Positions 8,553 through 16,933 of a stretch of 64,000 nt of DNA are shown here, in pieces. Numbering within the stretch: position 1 is the stretch's first letter; each line of letters opens with the position of its first letter. Under the pieces are notes generated by a model. That model searched no databases. It was not told the DNA's origin and saw only the letters and a program-made list of their open reading frames with translations. Both the position numbers and the translations under genes were made by a program. Origin of the DNA: 13-2-20CM-68-14 sp046723355 (GTDB taxonomy: Bacteria; Actinomycetota; Thermoleophilia; Gaiellales; Gaiellaceae); NCBI GenBank assembly GCA_046723355.1, contig JBKOUJ010000035.1, positions 62,001 to 126,000 on the forward strand, in the 5' to 3' direction.

Positions 8553-9719
8553 GTGTCGCGCGCCTGCGTGATCGTCCTCGACGCCGTCGGCGCAGGAGAG
8601 CTGCCCGACGCGAGCGACTATGGGGACGAGGGCTCGGACACTCTCGGCAACGTCGCGAAGGCCGTCGGTGGCCTCGACCTTCCGAATCTCGAGGCTCTCG
8701 GCCTCGGCAACGTCGAGTCGCTCGAAGGCTGCCCGCCGCAGCCGGGTGCCCCCGCGGTGGCCGGTCGTCTGACCGAGCGCTCCAAGGGCAAGGACACGAC
8801 CACGGGCCACTGGGAGCTGATGGGGATCGTCACACCGCAGGCGCTGCCGACCTATCCGCATGGGTTTCCACACGACGTGATTGATCCGTTCATGCATCGC
8901 ACCGGGCGCGGCGTGCTCGGGAACAAGCCGGCTTCGGGGACGGAGATCATCCAGGAGCTCGGCGAGGAGCACCAGCGCACCGGGAAGTGGATCGTCTACA
9001 CCTCAGCCGACTCGGTCTTCCAGGTCGCGGCACACGAAGAGACGATTCCGCTCGAGGAGCTGTACGAAGGCTGCCGGATCGCCCGCGAGATCCTGACCGG
9101 CAAGCATGCCGTCGGGAGGGTGATCGCCCGCCCGTTCGTCGGCGAGCCGGGGAACTATGTGCGAAGCGCGAACCGGCATGACTTTTCCCTGGAGCCGAAG
9201 CGGCCGAACTACCTGACGCTCGTCCGCGAGGCCGGCAACGAGGTGCACGGCGTCGGCAAGATCGGGGATATCTTCGCGGGGCAGGACATCGATGCTTCGC
9301 GACCGACGCAGTCGAATATCGACGGCATCGTCCAGACCGAGACGCTGCTCAAAGAGCTCGACTCGGGCCTGATCTTCGTCAACCTGGTCGAAACCGACAT
9401 GCTCTGGGGGCATCGCAACGACCCGGTCAACTTCCACCGTTGCCTACAGGATTTCGACCGTCGGCTGCCGGACCTTCTCGACGCGATGCGGCCCGGCGAC
9501 CTGCTGATCCTCACGTCGGATCACGGTTGCGACCCAACGACACCGTCCACCGACCATTCGCGCGAGCACGCGCTCCTGCTCGCGTACGTGGCCGGCAAGA
9601 ACGCGGCGGGCCGGATCCACGAGGGCGAGTTCGCCGACGTCGGCGCGACGGTGAACCTGTGGCTAGGCGGCAAAGCGCCCGGCCGCGGAATCCCTGGCGA
9701 GGCGATCCTCGAGCCTTGA
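8553..9719 (+). CDS. deoB: Phosphopentomutase
   Basis: DeoB converts (deoxy)ribose-1-phosphate and -5-phosphate in nucleoside catabolism. The 388 residues fit the alkaline-phosphatase-superfamily mutase: DAVGAGELPDASDYGDEGSDTLGN at the N-terminus (metal Asp plus phospho-Thr region), GHWELMG, and the C-terminal LTSDHGCDP and TDHSREHALLLAY metal motifs. GTG 8553 follows TAGAAT by 6 nt. It lies 22 nt upstream of deoA, forming a salvage pair. Confidence 0.96.
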   Translation: MSRACVIVLDAVGAGELPDASDYGDEGSDTLGNVAKAVGGLDLPNLEALGLGNVESLEGCPPQPGAPAVAGRLTERSKGKDTTTGHWELMGIVTPQALPTYPHGFPHDVIDPFMHRTGRGVLGNKPASGTEIIQELGEEHQRTGKWIVYTSADSVFQVAAHEETIPLEELYEGCRIAREILTGKHAVGRVIARPFVGEPGNYVRSANRHDFSLEPKRPNYLTLVREAGNEVHGVGKIGDIFAGQDIDASRPTQSNIDGIVQTETLLKELDSGLIFVNLVETDMLWGHRNDPVNFHRCLQDFDRRLPDLLDAMRPGDLLILTSDHGCDPTTPSTDHSREHALLLAYVAGKNAAGRIHEGEFADVGATVNLWLGGKAPGRGIPGEAILEP

Positions 9720-9741
9720 GCAGGAACCGGCGGCCGAACCT

Positions 9742-11043
9742 TTGATCCGCGTGCCCGAGCTCATCGAGCGTAAGCGCGACGGCGGCGAGCTCACCCCCGA
9801 CGAGCTGTCCGAGCTGATGATCGGCTACGCGGAAGGGACGATCCCGGACTACCAGCTCGCAGCGTTTGTGATGGCTGTCTACTTCAGAGGGCTGACGAGT
9901 GCCGAGACCTTCGCCCTGACCGACGCGCTGATCCGCACCGGCGAGACGATCGACCTCCACGGAGCGCTCGGCCGGAAGGTGGTTGACAAGCACTCGACTG
10001 GAGGGGTCGGAGACAAGACTTCGATCGCCGTCGGCCCGGTTGTCGCCGCCTGCGGCGTCCCCTTCGGGAAGATGAGCGGCCGCGGGCTGGGCCACACAGG
10101 CGGGACGCTGGACAAGCTCGAGTCGATCCCTGGCTTCCGTGTGGAGTTGACGACAGAGGAGTTCATCGAGCAGGTCCGCTCCGTCGGCCTTGCGATTGTC
10201 GGCGCGACGGCGGACCTCGTTCCGGCCGACAAGAAGCTCTATGCGCTACGTGACGTGACCGCGACCGTCGACAACTACTCGCTGATCGCCGCCAGCATCA
10301 TGTCCAAGAAGATCGCCGGCGGCGCCGACGCGATCGTGCTCGACGTCAAGGTCGGTGACGGCGCCTTCATGAAGGACCGCGCGGACGCAGAGCGGCTCGC
10401 CGAGGCGATGATCGACCTGGGCCGGCATGCGGGACGCGAGGTCGTCGCTGTGATCAGCGACATGGACGAGCCGCTCGGACAGGCCGTCGGGAATGCGCTC
10501 GAGATCCGCGAGGCGATCGCGACACTGCGCGGTGAGGGTCCGCCCGACTTCGTCGAGCTCGCCACCGAAGCGTCCGCGCGGCTTCTGGTTCTCTCCGACC
10601 TCGGCGTGTCCTACGACGAGGCGCGCCGCCGCGTGGGGCAGGCGATCGGGGACGGCTCGGCGCTGAAGGCCTATAAGCGGTGGATTGCCGCCCAGGGTGG
10701 CGATCCTGACGAGGCTGCGCTGGCCACCGCCCCGGTCGTGCGGGAGGCCAAGGCGCCGCGCGCAGGCGCTGTCACCTCGGTTGGCGCCGTCCAGGTCGGC
10801 TCTGCCGCCCTTCGTCTCGGCGCCGGTCGCCGCGCCAAGGACGATGAGATCGACCACTCGGTCGGCATCGTCCTGCGCAAGAAGCGGGGCGACGAGGTCG
10901 CTTCCGGCGACACGGTGGCCGAGATCCACGCGCGTGACGAGGCCGCGGCCGATGCCGCGATCGAGGAGGTCCTCGCGGCCTACGGGCTGGGCGAGGAGGC
11001 ACCCCCGGAACGCAGCGTCATCCTTGACGTGATCGCGGGCTGA
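9742..11043 (+). CDS. deoA: Thymidine/pyrimidine-nucleoside phosphorylase
   Basis: The 433-residue enzyme phosphorolyses thymidine or uridine to base and pentose-1-phosphate, the substrate of the adjacent DeoB. Family signatures are LSELMIGYAEGTIPDYQLAA, KHSTGGVGDKTSIAVGP (phosphate-binding, about 84-100), SGRGLGHTGGTLDKLE (the family signature, about 113-128) and IMSKKIAGGADAIVLDVKVG. The start is TTG at 9742, placing MIRVPELIERKRDG in the normal N-terminal position. The gene could equally be called pdp; the split between the two names is not decidable by eye. Confidence 0.95.
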   Translation: MIRVPELIERKRDGGELTPDELSELMIGYAEGTIPDYQLAAFVMAVYFRGLTSAETFALTDALIRTGETIDLHGALGRKVVDKHSTGGVGDKTSIAVGPVVAACGVPFGKMSGRGLGHTGGTLDKLESIPGFRVELTTEEFIEQVRSVGLAIVGATADLVPADKKLYALRDVTATVDNYSLIAASIMSKKIAGGADAIVLDVKVGDGAFMKDRADAERLAEAMIDLGRHAGREVVAVISDMDEPLGQAVGNALEIREAIATLRGEGPPDFVELATEASARLLVLSDLGVSYDEARRRVGQAIGDGSALKAYKRWIAAQGGDPDEAALATAPVVREAKAPRAGAVTSVGAVQVGSAALRLGAGRRAKDDEIDHSVGIVLRKKRGDEVASGDTVAEIHARDEAAADAAIEEVLAAYGLGEEAPPERSVILDVIAG

Positions 11044-11111
11044 GCGTCGGGCCAGCGCAGCGCCAAGGCCCGGACAGGGACGCACTACCTGCGCGGTACG
11101 CTGGCTCGGCC

Positions 11112-11933
11112 ATGCCCGAGTTGCCCGAGGTCGAGACCGTACGTGCGGGCCTGAGCCCGAGGCTCGTCGGCCGACGCTTTGAGGACATTCGAATCCTCGA
11201 CTCGCGGCTGACGCGTCCGGTCGATCCCGCAGAGGTGGCTGCGGAGCTCACAGGCGAACGGGTCCGGGCAGTCGACCGTCGCGGCAAGTATCTGATTGTG
11301 CGGTTCGAAAGCGGTCTTGTTCTCTTGATTCACCTCCGAATGACGGGGACGCTCGTGCACTCGCGAAACGGAGCTCCGGCCGAGAGCCACGTGCGAGCTG
11401 TTGTCAGGTTAGACGACGGCTCGGACGTCGTCTATCGCGACATCAGGCGCTTCGGAACCTGGCTCGTGCTCCGAGCCGACGAGCTCGATGCGTACCTGGC
11501 CGCCCGGCTCGGCCGCGAGCCGCTTGAGGCATCGTTTGCGGCCCGTGATCTGGGCGAGCGGCTCGCAGCCCGAAAGCTGCCGCTGAAGGCGGCGCTACTC
11601 GACCAGCGAACCGTGGCCGGCGTCGGAAACATCTACGCGGACGAGGCGCTCTGGCGTGCCCGGCTTCACCCGGCGCGTCCGGCGGGCGAGCTCGACACTC
11701 GTGAGCTCCGGGCGCTTCACCGCGGGCTTCGGGGGGCGCTCGAGGCCGGTATCGAGCGCCAAGGGGCCACGCTTCGCGACTACCGCACTCCGGACGGGAT
11801 CGCGGGCACGATGCAGCATGAGTTCAACGTGTACGGCCGGGCGGGCGAGCCTTGTCCGCGCTGCGGGACACCGATCGCGAAGACGCGTCTCGGCGGGCGC
11901 GGGACCTGGTTCTGCCCCGGCTGTCAGCGCTAG
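11112..11933 (+). CDS. mutM: Formamidopyrimidine-DNA glycosylase
   Basis: MutM excises 8-oxoguanine and FaPy lesions and nicks the backbone. All diagnostic parts are present in 273 residues: N-terminal MPELPEVETV (Pro2 nucleophile, Glu3), Lys of the RRGKYL loop, the H2TH region with GVGNIYADEALW (about 169-180), and a C-terminal zinc finger CPRCGTPI...CPGCQR (about 249-272). TACGCT (11097-11102) sits 9 nt before the ATG. Its TAG stop is the first three bases of the structured repeat element that fills the gap to glutaredoxin. Confidence 0.97.
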   Translation: MPELPEVETVRAGLSPRLVGRRFEDIRILDSRLTRPVDPAEVAAELTGERVRAVDRRGKYLIVRFESGLVLLIHLRMTGTLVHSRNGAPAESHVRAVVRLDDGSDVVYRDIRRFGTWLVLRADELDAYLAARLGREPLEASFAARDLGERLAARKLPLKAALLDQRTVAGVGNIYADEALWRARLHPARPAGELDTRELRALHRGLRGALEAGIERQGATLRDYRTPDGIAGTMQHEFNVYGRAGEPCPRCGTPIAKTRLGGRGTWFCPGCQR

Positions 11934-12100
11934 GAGGGTTTGGCGTAAAGCCGCTCTCGACGGCGTGCGATGGTCGATCGCTGACAAGGACGCAGGAAGC
12001 GTCAATAGCCAAAGCTATTGGCGCGACTGCGTAACCAGGGCGGACGCCGGTGCGAGCAGCGTGCGCCGGCGGCACAGACTGCTTTGCGCCGAACCTCCTA
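11931..12100. repeat. Structured two-copy element, copy 1 (candidate ncRNA)
   Basis: This 170-nt element runs from TAGGAGG (11931) to CCTCCTA (12100). A terminal stem of about 20 bp pairs 11931-11951 with 12081-12100 (one bulged G, two G-U). Inside, ACGCAG (11990-11995) pairs with CTGCGT (12027-12032), enclosing an 11-bp hairpin (11999-12009 with 12014-12024, loop CAAA) across a GAA/GA internal loop. The core 11987-12061 matches 32683-32757 at 73 of 75 bases. In copy 2 the terminal stem has different bases on both arms yet still pairs, which argues for selected structure. It fills the space between the convergent mutM and glutaredoxin genes. No known riboswitch consensus was recognised. Confidence 0.7.
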
Positions 12101-12103
12101 GGC

Positions 12104-12358
12104 TTAGGCGGCCAGTTGCTCGGCGAGGCGGCCGCTCTTGTCGAGCCGCCACAGCTCGGTGTAACCGCCGATCGGTTTGCCGTCGACAAGGATCTGGGGC
12201 ACCGTCCAGCCGCCCGTGAGGTCGAGGAGCTTCTGTCGGAAGTGCGCATCGTTGTCGAGGTTGATCTCCTCGTAGGCGATCCCGCGGGAGTCGAGGAGGG
12301 CTTTCGCGCGCACGCAGTAGCCGCACCAGGCGGTCGTATAGATCTGCACTCGTGCCAC
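12104..12358 (-). CDS. Glutaredoxin (NrdH/mycoredoxin-like)
   Basis: This 84-residue thioredoxin-fold protein has the redox motif CGYC (VQIYTTAWCGYCVRAKALL), a GWTVPQILVDG cis-Pro loop and GGYTELW near the end. It reduces disulfides using glutathione-like or mycothiol-type thiols, or a thioredoxin reductase; which one cannot be read from the sequence. I chose GTG 12358 because it gives MARVQIYT, the usual start; the frame is open 29 codons farther but without family similarity. It is convergent with mutM and divergent from recO. Confidence 0.9.
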   Translation of the reverse strand: MARVQIYTTAWCGYCVRAKALLDSRGIAYEEINLDNDAHFRQKLLDLTGGWTVPQILVDGKPIGGYTELWRLDKSGRLAEQLAA

Positions 12359-12425
12359 GGTCGTTTCCAACGAAGACCTGCGCGCGGGATTCCCGACACG
12401 TCGCATCCCTACACTTGGTGAGGCG

Positions 12426-13175
12426 GTGGCCGGGCGAACGTACAAGACCGAGGCGGTCGTCCTGCGCTCGTTCCGCCTCGGCGAGGCAGATCGGGTGCTG
12501 CACCTCTATACGCTCGATCGCGGTCGCGTCGGAGCAGTTGCGAAGGGCATCCGCCGGACGAAGTCGCGCTTCGGCGCGAGGCTCGAGCCGCTCAGCCACG
12601 TTGAACTGCTCCTCCACCAGGGCTCGGGCGAGCTGCAGACGGTCACGGGTGTCGAGCTGGTCCGGTCGCACCACGAGGCGCGCGAGGATTCGCGTCAGCT
12701 CAACGTCGGGCTTGTCGGTCTCGAGGCGATGCTTCGCCTCTTCACCGAGCAAGAGGCAAATCCGCGCGCGTTTCGCGCCTTGACGCGATTCCTGGACCTC
12801 CTCGACGAACAGCCGCCGACGACAACGTCGGCTCGGGCCGCGCTCGACCCGCTAGCGCTGTCCTTCCAGCTGAAGCTCCTCTGGCTGTCGGGCTACCTCC
12901 CGCACGTGACGAGCTGTGCGGAGTGCGGGGCCGACGCGGGCCTCGTCGGCTATTCGGCGCGAGCCGGCGGCGCAGTCTGCCTGAGTTGCCGCGACGAGAC
13001 GACATTGTCGCTCGGCCCCGACAGCCTCGCCGGAATCGAGGAGCTCCTCAGGCGGCCCCTGTCCGAGGCCCACGCCGCCGGCCTGAACGGGCGCGCCGCA
13101 AGGGACGCGCTCGCCGTCGTGAACGCGTCGCACGAGTATCACGGGGGTTTCCGGCTGCGGACGCTGTCGGCCTGA
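12426..13175 (+). CDS. recO: DNA repair protein RecO
   Basis: RecO loads RecA onto SSB-coated DNA with RecR. The 249 residues show the N-terminal OB fold (RTYKTEAVVLRSFRLGEADRV), KGIRRTKSRFG with basic DNA-binding residues, and a Cys4 zinc site CAECG...CLSCR (about 160-186). TACACT (12410-12415) lies 10 nt before GTG 12426, consistent with a leaderless message. Confidence 0.94.
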   Translation: MAGRTYKTEAVVLRSFRLGEADRVLHLYTLDRGRVGAVAKGIRRTKSRFGARLEPLSHVELLLHQGSGELQTVTGVELVRSHHEAREDSRQLNVGLVGLEAMLRLFTEQEANPRAFRALTRFLDLLDEQPPTTTSARAALDPLALSFQLKLLWLSGYLPHVTSCAECGADAGLVGYSARAGGAVCLSCRDETTLSLGPDSLAGIEELLRRPLSEAHAAGLNGRAARDALAVVNASHEYHGGFRLRTLSA

Positions 13176-13329
13176 CCACGATCTCGGCGTGTCGGCAAGT
13201 GAGCGCGCTTGGTAAGGCACAGCCAACCTCCTCCCCGCGTCGAGCCTATTGAGTAAATGCGGCCGAGTGGGTAACCCGGCAGCGCCGGAAGTGTGACTTC
13301 CTCGCAGGCCCGCTGCGAGACTCCGCCGG

Positions 13330-13755
13330 GTGAAGCACGCCCTCGGCGAAGGCTACGAGCTCGACGACGACCGCGACCGAATCGACCTCGCAGCCGTCCA
13401 CGCGTACATCGCGAACGAGTCGTACTGGGCGCCAGGCAGACCGCTCGAGACCCAGGCCGCGATGAACGAGGCCGCGGCGCGCCTTGTCGGTCTCTACAAG
13501 GACGGGCGTCAGGTCGGCTTCACGCGTACCGCTCTGGTCGCCGGTATGCGCGTCGCCTACCTATACGACGTCTACGTCCTCGAAGAGCACCGCGGTCGCG
13601 GGCTCGGCGAGGCGCTCGTCCGCGAGACGGTCGACCGTGGCCCCTACGCGAGCTATCGCTGGCTGCTCGACACGACTGACGCGCACGGGCTCTATGCGAA
13701 GTTCGGCTTCCGTGGGGCCGGCGAACGGCTGATGCAACGGCCGCTCGCGGATTAG
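13330..13755 (+). CDS. GNAT-family N-acetyltransferase
   Basis: The 141-residue protein carries the acetyl-CoA loop VYVLEEHRGRGLGEALV (about 79-95, R/Q-x-x-G-x-G) and the late motif LYAKFGFRGAGERLMQR typical of small GNAT enzymes that acetylate amines or N-termini. Substrate unknown. Two small hairpins (13287-13301 and 13301-13318) lie just upstream of GTG 13330 and may belong to the leader. It is convergent with the following minus-strand gene, separated by 8 bp. Confidence 0.85.
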   Translation: MKHALGEGYELDDDRDRIDLAAVHAYIANESYWAPGRPLETQAAMNEAAARLVGLYKDGRQVGFTRTALVAGMRVAYLYDVYVLEEHRGRGLGEALVRETVDRGPYASYRWLLDTTDAHGLYAKFGFRGAGERLMQRPLAD

Positions 13756-13763
13756 CCAACCGA

Positions 13764-14195
13764 CTAGTCGCCCGCGTCTTCGTCCTCGCCGTCCCGGATG
13801 TCTTCGGCGACGAGCTCCTTGAACGGCTTGAGCTTCTCGAAGAACCGCTCGGGCGGGACACTCCGCTTCGGGCTCTCCCCGAGCAACCAGGGCGCTGCGT
13901 CGACCGCCGTTCGCCACGCGACCTCCTCGGCTTCCCGCCCACCGCCCCCGTTCGAGCTCGGCTCGTCGTCCTCCAGCGGCTCCACCCTGTCGAGGTACAC
14001 GTTCGTGAAGCCGTTCCGCTCCTGTTCGTGGAACTCGATCCGGGCACGACCGCCCTCCGCGGCGAGCGCCTGCCGCGCGATGGCCTCGCGAAATGTCGTG
14101 TACTCGTCCCCGTCGTCGTCCTTGAGCACGAACCGCGTGTTCCCGGACTTCGTCTTGAAGGCCATGACCTCGCTGACGTGAACTTCCTTCTCCAT
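13764..14195 (-). CDS. Conserved-looking hypothetical protein (143 aa)
   Basis: I do not recognise this gene. From ATG 14195 it encodes MEKEVHVSEVMAFKTKSGNT, a compact beta-rich N-terminal domain of about 75 residues (FVLKDDDGDEYTTFREAIA, ARIEFHEQERNGFTNVYLDRV) resembling a small OB or Tudor-like barrel. A charged Gly/Glu-rich linker and a C-terminal helix (PPERFFEKLKPFKELVAEDI) ending in acidic residues follow. It is divergent from glyQ with only 46 bp between starts. A single-strand nucleic-acid-binding role would fit the fold guess but is unsupported. Confidence 0.65.
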   Translation of the reverse strand: MEKEVHVSEVMAFKTKSGNTRFVLKDDDGDEYTTFREAIARQALAAEGGRARIEFHEQERNGFTNVYLDRVEPLEDDEPSSNGGGGREAEEVAWRTAVDAAPWLLGESPKRSVPPERFFEKLKPFKELVAEDIRDGEDEDAGD

Positions 14196-14241
14196 CTGGG
14201 AGCGAGATACCCATCGCGCCAAATGCGACACTCCCGAGGCC

Positions 14242-15105
14242 GTGAACTACCAGGAGATGATCATGGCCCTCGAGGGGTACTGGGCCGACTACGGGTGCGT
14301 CGTCATGCAGCCGTACCACACCGAGCTCGCGGCGGGAACGATGAATCCGGCTACGTTCCTGCGCTGTCTCGGCCGGAAGCCGTGGAACGTGGCGTACGTG
14401 GAGCCTGTGATCCGGCCGCTTGACGGCCGCTACGGCGAGAACCCGTTCCGCTTTCAGCACTACTTCCAGTACCAGGTCGTGCTCAAGCCGACGCCGGCGA
14501 ACGTCCTCGACCTCTACTGGGCCTCGCTCGAGGCGCTCGGTATCGACCTGCGCAGGCACGATATGCGGCTGGTCGAGGACGACTGGGAGCAGCCGACGCT
14601 CGGCGCCTGGGGGCTCGGCTGGGAGGTCTGGTGCGACGGAATGGAGATCACGCAGTGGACCTACTTCCAGCAGCTGGGCGGCTTCGATGTCGAGCTCGTA
14701 CCCGCCGAGATGACCTACGGCCTCGAGCGCCTGGCGATGTTCCTGCAGGGCAAGCGAACGGCCTTCGAGCTCGAGTGGGCACCCGACGTGACGTGGGGCG
14801 ACGTCTACCGTGAAGCCGAGCGCGAATGGTCGCGGTACAACTTCGAAGAGGCGCCCGTCGACGTGCTCACACGCCGCTTCGGCGAGTACGAGGCGGAGTG
14901 CCGACACCTGCTCGAGCGTGGGTTGACGATCCCCGCCTATGACCTCGTCCTGAAGTGCTCGCACACGTTCAACCTGCTCGATGCCCGCGGCGCGATCTCG
15001 GTGACCGAGCGGGCGGCCTACATCGGCCGCGTCCGCAGGCTCGCGCGCGGCGTCGCCGAGGCGTACCTCGCGGCCGAGGAAAAAGATGCCGTCGTTGCTG
15101 CTTGA
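14242..15105 (+). CDS. glyQ: Glycine--tRNA ligase alpha subunit
   Basis: The 287-residue catalytic subunit of the tetrameric (alpha2beta2) bacterial GlyRS. Class II motifs are obvious: NYQEMIMALEGYWADYGC at the start, QPYHTELAAGTMNPATFLR, RPLDGRYGENPFRFQHYFQY (motif 2 region) and EMTYGLERLAMFLQGK (motif 3). The GTG start at 14242 gives the standard N-terminus. It overlaps glyS by 20 nt, the expected operon. Confidence 0.97.
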   Translation: MNYQEMIMALEGYWADYGCVVMQPYHTELAAGTMNPATFLRCLGRKPWNVAYVEPVIRPLDGRYGENPFRFQHYFQYQVVLKPTPANVLDLYWASLEALGIDLRRHDMRLVEDDWEQPTLGAWGLGWEVWCDGMEITQWTYFQQLGGFDVELVPAEMTYGLERLAMFLQGKRTAFELEWAPDVTWGDVYREAEREWSRYNFEEAPVDVLTRRFGEYEAECRHLLERGLTIPAYDLVLKCSHTFNLLDARGAISVTERAAYIGRVRRLARGVAEAYLAAEEKDAVVAA

Positions 15106-16933
15106 GATCGGCGCCGAGGAGCTTCCGGCCGCGGCGTGCTACGAAGCCGAGGCCCAATTGCCCGAGCTCGTGCGCGCGCATCTCGGCGTCGCGGCGGCCG
15201 AGCTCTTCATCGGGCCGCGGCGGATCGGCTTCCTTGCCGAGGATCTCTCCGAGCGAACCGAGGACGAGTGGGTCAAGGGACCGCCCGAGAAGCTTCGCGA
15301 CCGGGCGGCAGCCGGTTTCGCCAAGAGGCACGGCGTGAGCGTGAGGGAGCTCGAGGTTCGCGACGGATTCCTTGGGGTCACGGTCCAGGGACAAGAGCTT
15401 CGCGCCGTCCTCCCCGAGCAGATCGACCGGATCGTCCGCGGTTTCTCGTTCGCGAAGTCGCTGCGCTGGGACGACACGGGTTTGCGCTTCGCGCGGCCGG
15501 TGCGCTGGCTGCTGGCGAAGCTCGACGACGAGACGATCGTCGGAAAGACCAGCTACGGGCACCGCTTTACCCACGGCCCGGTCGAGATCCCGAGCGCCGC
15601 TGCCTACGTCGAGGCGCTGCGCGCCGCAGACGTAGAGCCGGTTGCCGAGGAGCGGCGCAACCAGATCGTCGCGGGGCTCGACGCCTTCGGCGATTGGAGC
15701 GACCCCGGCGGCAAGCTCGCCGAGGTCGTCCATCTCGCCGAGAAGCCGCATGTGCTCGAGGGCCGTTTCGACGAGCGGTTCCTTCAGCTCCCCGAGCGCG
15801 TGATCGTGACGACGATGCAGTCGCACCAGCGCTATTTCCCGATCGAGGCCAACCGGTTCGCCATCGTTTCGAACGGCGGAGATCCAGATGTCGTCGCGGG
15901 CGGGCACACGCAGGTCCTCGAGGCCCGCCTCGAGGACGCGACGTTCACGTTCGAGCGCGACGTCGCTGTCGGGATCGATGCGCTGGCCGACCGGCTCGGC
16001 TCGATCACCTTCTTCGCAGGCGCGGGCACGTTCGCGGAGAAGGCCGAACGGGTCGCGAAGCTCGTGGAGCGGCTCGGCGGCGGCGAAGCCTCCTTCGAGG
16101 CCGCTCGCCTTGCGAAGGCCGACCAGGCGTCCGAGCTCGTGCGCGAGTTCCCGGAGCTCGAGGGCTACATCGGCGCGGAGTACGCACGGCTCGCGGGCTA
16201 CCCCGACGCGGTCACGGCGGCGATCGAGGAGCAGTACCTGCCCGACGCGGCCGGCGGGCCGCTCCCTCGCACGGAGCCGGGCAAGGTTCTCGCCGCCGCC
16301 GACAAGCTCGACACGCTGCGCGTGGCCTTCGAGCTCGGACACAGGCCGTCCGGGTCGCGCGATCCATACGGCCTCCGCCGCGCCGCGATCGGTCTCGCCC
16401 GGCTCGCGCTCGAGGGGGGCCTGACGATCGACCGCGGGCTCCTTTCCGAGGACGTGCGCGACTTCGTGGAGGAGCGCCTCGAGTCGATGCTCGACGTCCC
16501 GGTCGAGTACGTGCGCGCGGCACGCGCGTCGACCGCGCCCGACCTCGGGAGCCTCGCGCGCCGCGCTGAGGAGCTGTATGGCGAGCGCGAGACGCCCGAG
16601 TTCGAGGGCGTGTACACCGCGTATGACCGGGCCCACCGCCTTGCAGGGAGGGCGCAAGCCCAGGCGGCGCCGCAGCTCGACCGCACGCTGCTCGTCGAAG
16701 ACGCCGAGAAAGCACTGGCAGAGGAGCTCGCGCAGGTCGCGATCGACGGCGACGGGGACATCAAGGCGGACCTCGAGTCCGGCGCCCGGCTCGCGCCAGT
16801 GATGGAGCGGTTCTTCGAGGAGGTGCTGGTGATGGCCGAGGACGAGGCCGTCCGCGCCAACCGGCTGCGCCTCCTCCTCGACGTCCGCGACACGCTCGGC
16901 GCTCTCGCGGACTTCTCGCAGATCCCGCGCTAG
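15086..16933 (+). CDS. glyS: Glycine--tRNA ligase beta subunit
   Basis: GlyS supplies tRNA-binding domains to GlyQ. It begins MPSLLLEIGAEELPAAA, the canonical start. VTTMQSHQRYFPI (about 231-243), an HD-like region around ADKLDTLR, and a C-terminal anticodon-binding domain ending APVMERFFEEVLVMAEDEAV...FSQIPR follow. At 615 residues it is shorter than the roughly 690 of well-studied GlyS, the difference being internal rather than a truncated end. The last 4 nt overlap the convergent beta-propeller gene. Confidence 0.95.
   Translation: MPSLLLEIGAEELPAAACYEAEAQLPELVRAHLGVAAAELFIGPRRIGFLAEDLSERTEDEWVKGPPEKLRDRAAAGFAKRHGVSVRELEVRDGFLGVTVQGQELRAVLPEQIDRIVRGFSFAKSLRWDDTGLRFARPVRWLLAKLDDETIVGKTSYGHRFTHGPVEIPSAAAYVEALRAADVEPVAEERRNQIVAGLDAFGDWSDPGGKLAEVVHLAEKPHVLEGRFDERFLQLPERVIVTTMQSHQRYFPIEANRFAIVSNGGDPDVVAGGHTQVLEARLEDATFTFERDVAVGIDALADRLGSITFFAGAGTFAEKAERVAKLVERLGGGEASFEAARLAKADQASELVREFPELEGYIGAEYARLAGYPDAVTAAIEEQYLPDAAGGPLPRTEPGKVLAAADKLDTLRVAFELGHRPSGSRDPYGLRRAAIGLARLALEGGLTIDRGLLSEDVRDFVEERLESMLDVPVEYVRAARASTAPDLGSLARRAEELYGERETPEFEGVYTAYDRAHRLAGRAQAQAAPQLDRTLLVEDAEKALAEELAQVAIDGDGDIKADLESGARLAPVMERFFEEVLVMAEDEAVRANRLRLLLDVRDTLGALADFSQIPR

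Noticed and set aside
11656..12219. A shared peptide (GSVNSQSYWRDCVTRADAGASS region) encoded by both copies of the structured element
   Set aside because: The two core differences are synonymous in this frame, so a conserved peptide was considered. But the flanking frames are unrelated, neither copy has a nearby start in common, and the base-paired arms with compensatory changes explain the conservation better.
16930..16933. Convergent 4-bp overlaps (glyS/propeller, DivIVA-like/methyltransferase, GH15/103-aa gene)
   Set aside because: Short 3'-3' overlaps are common in compact genomes and need no special explanation.
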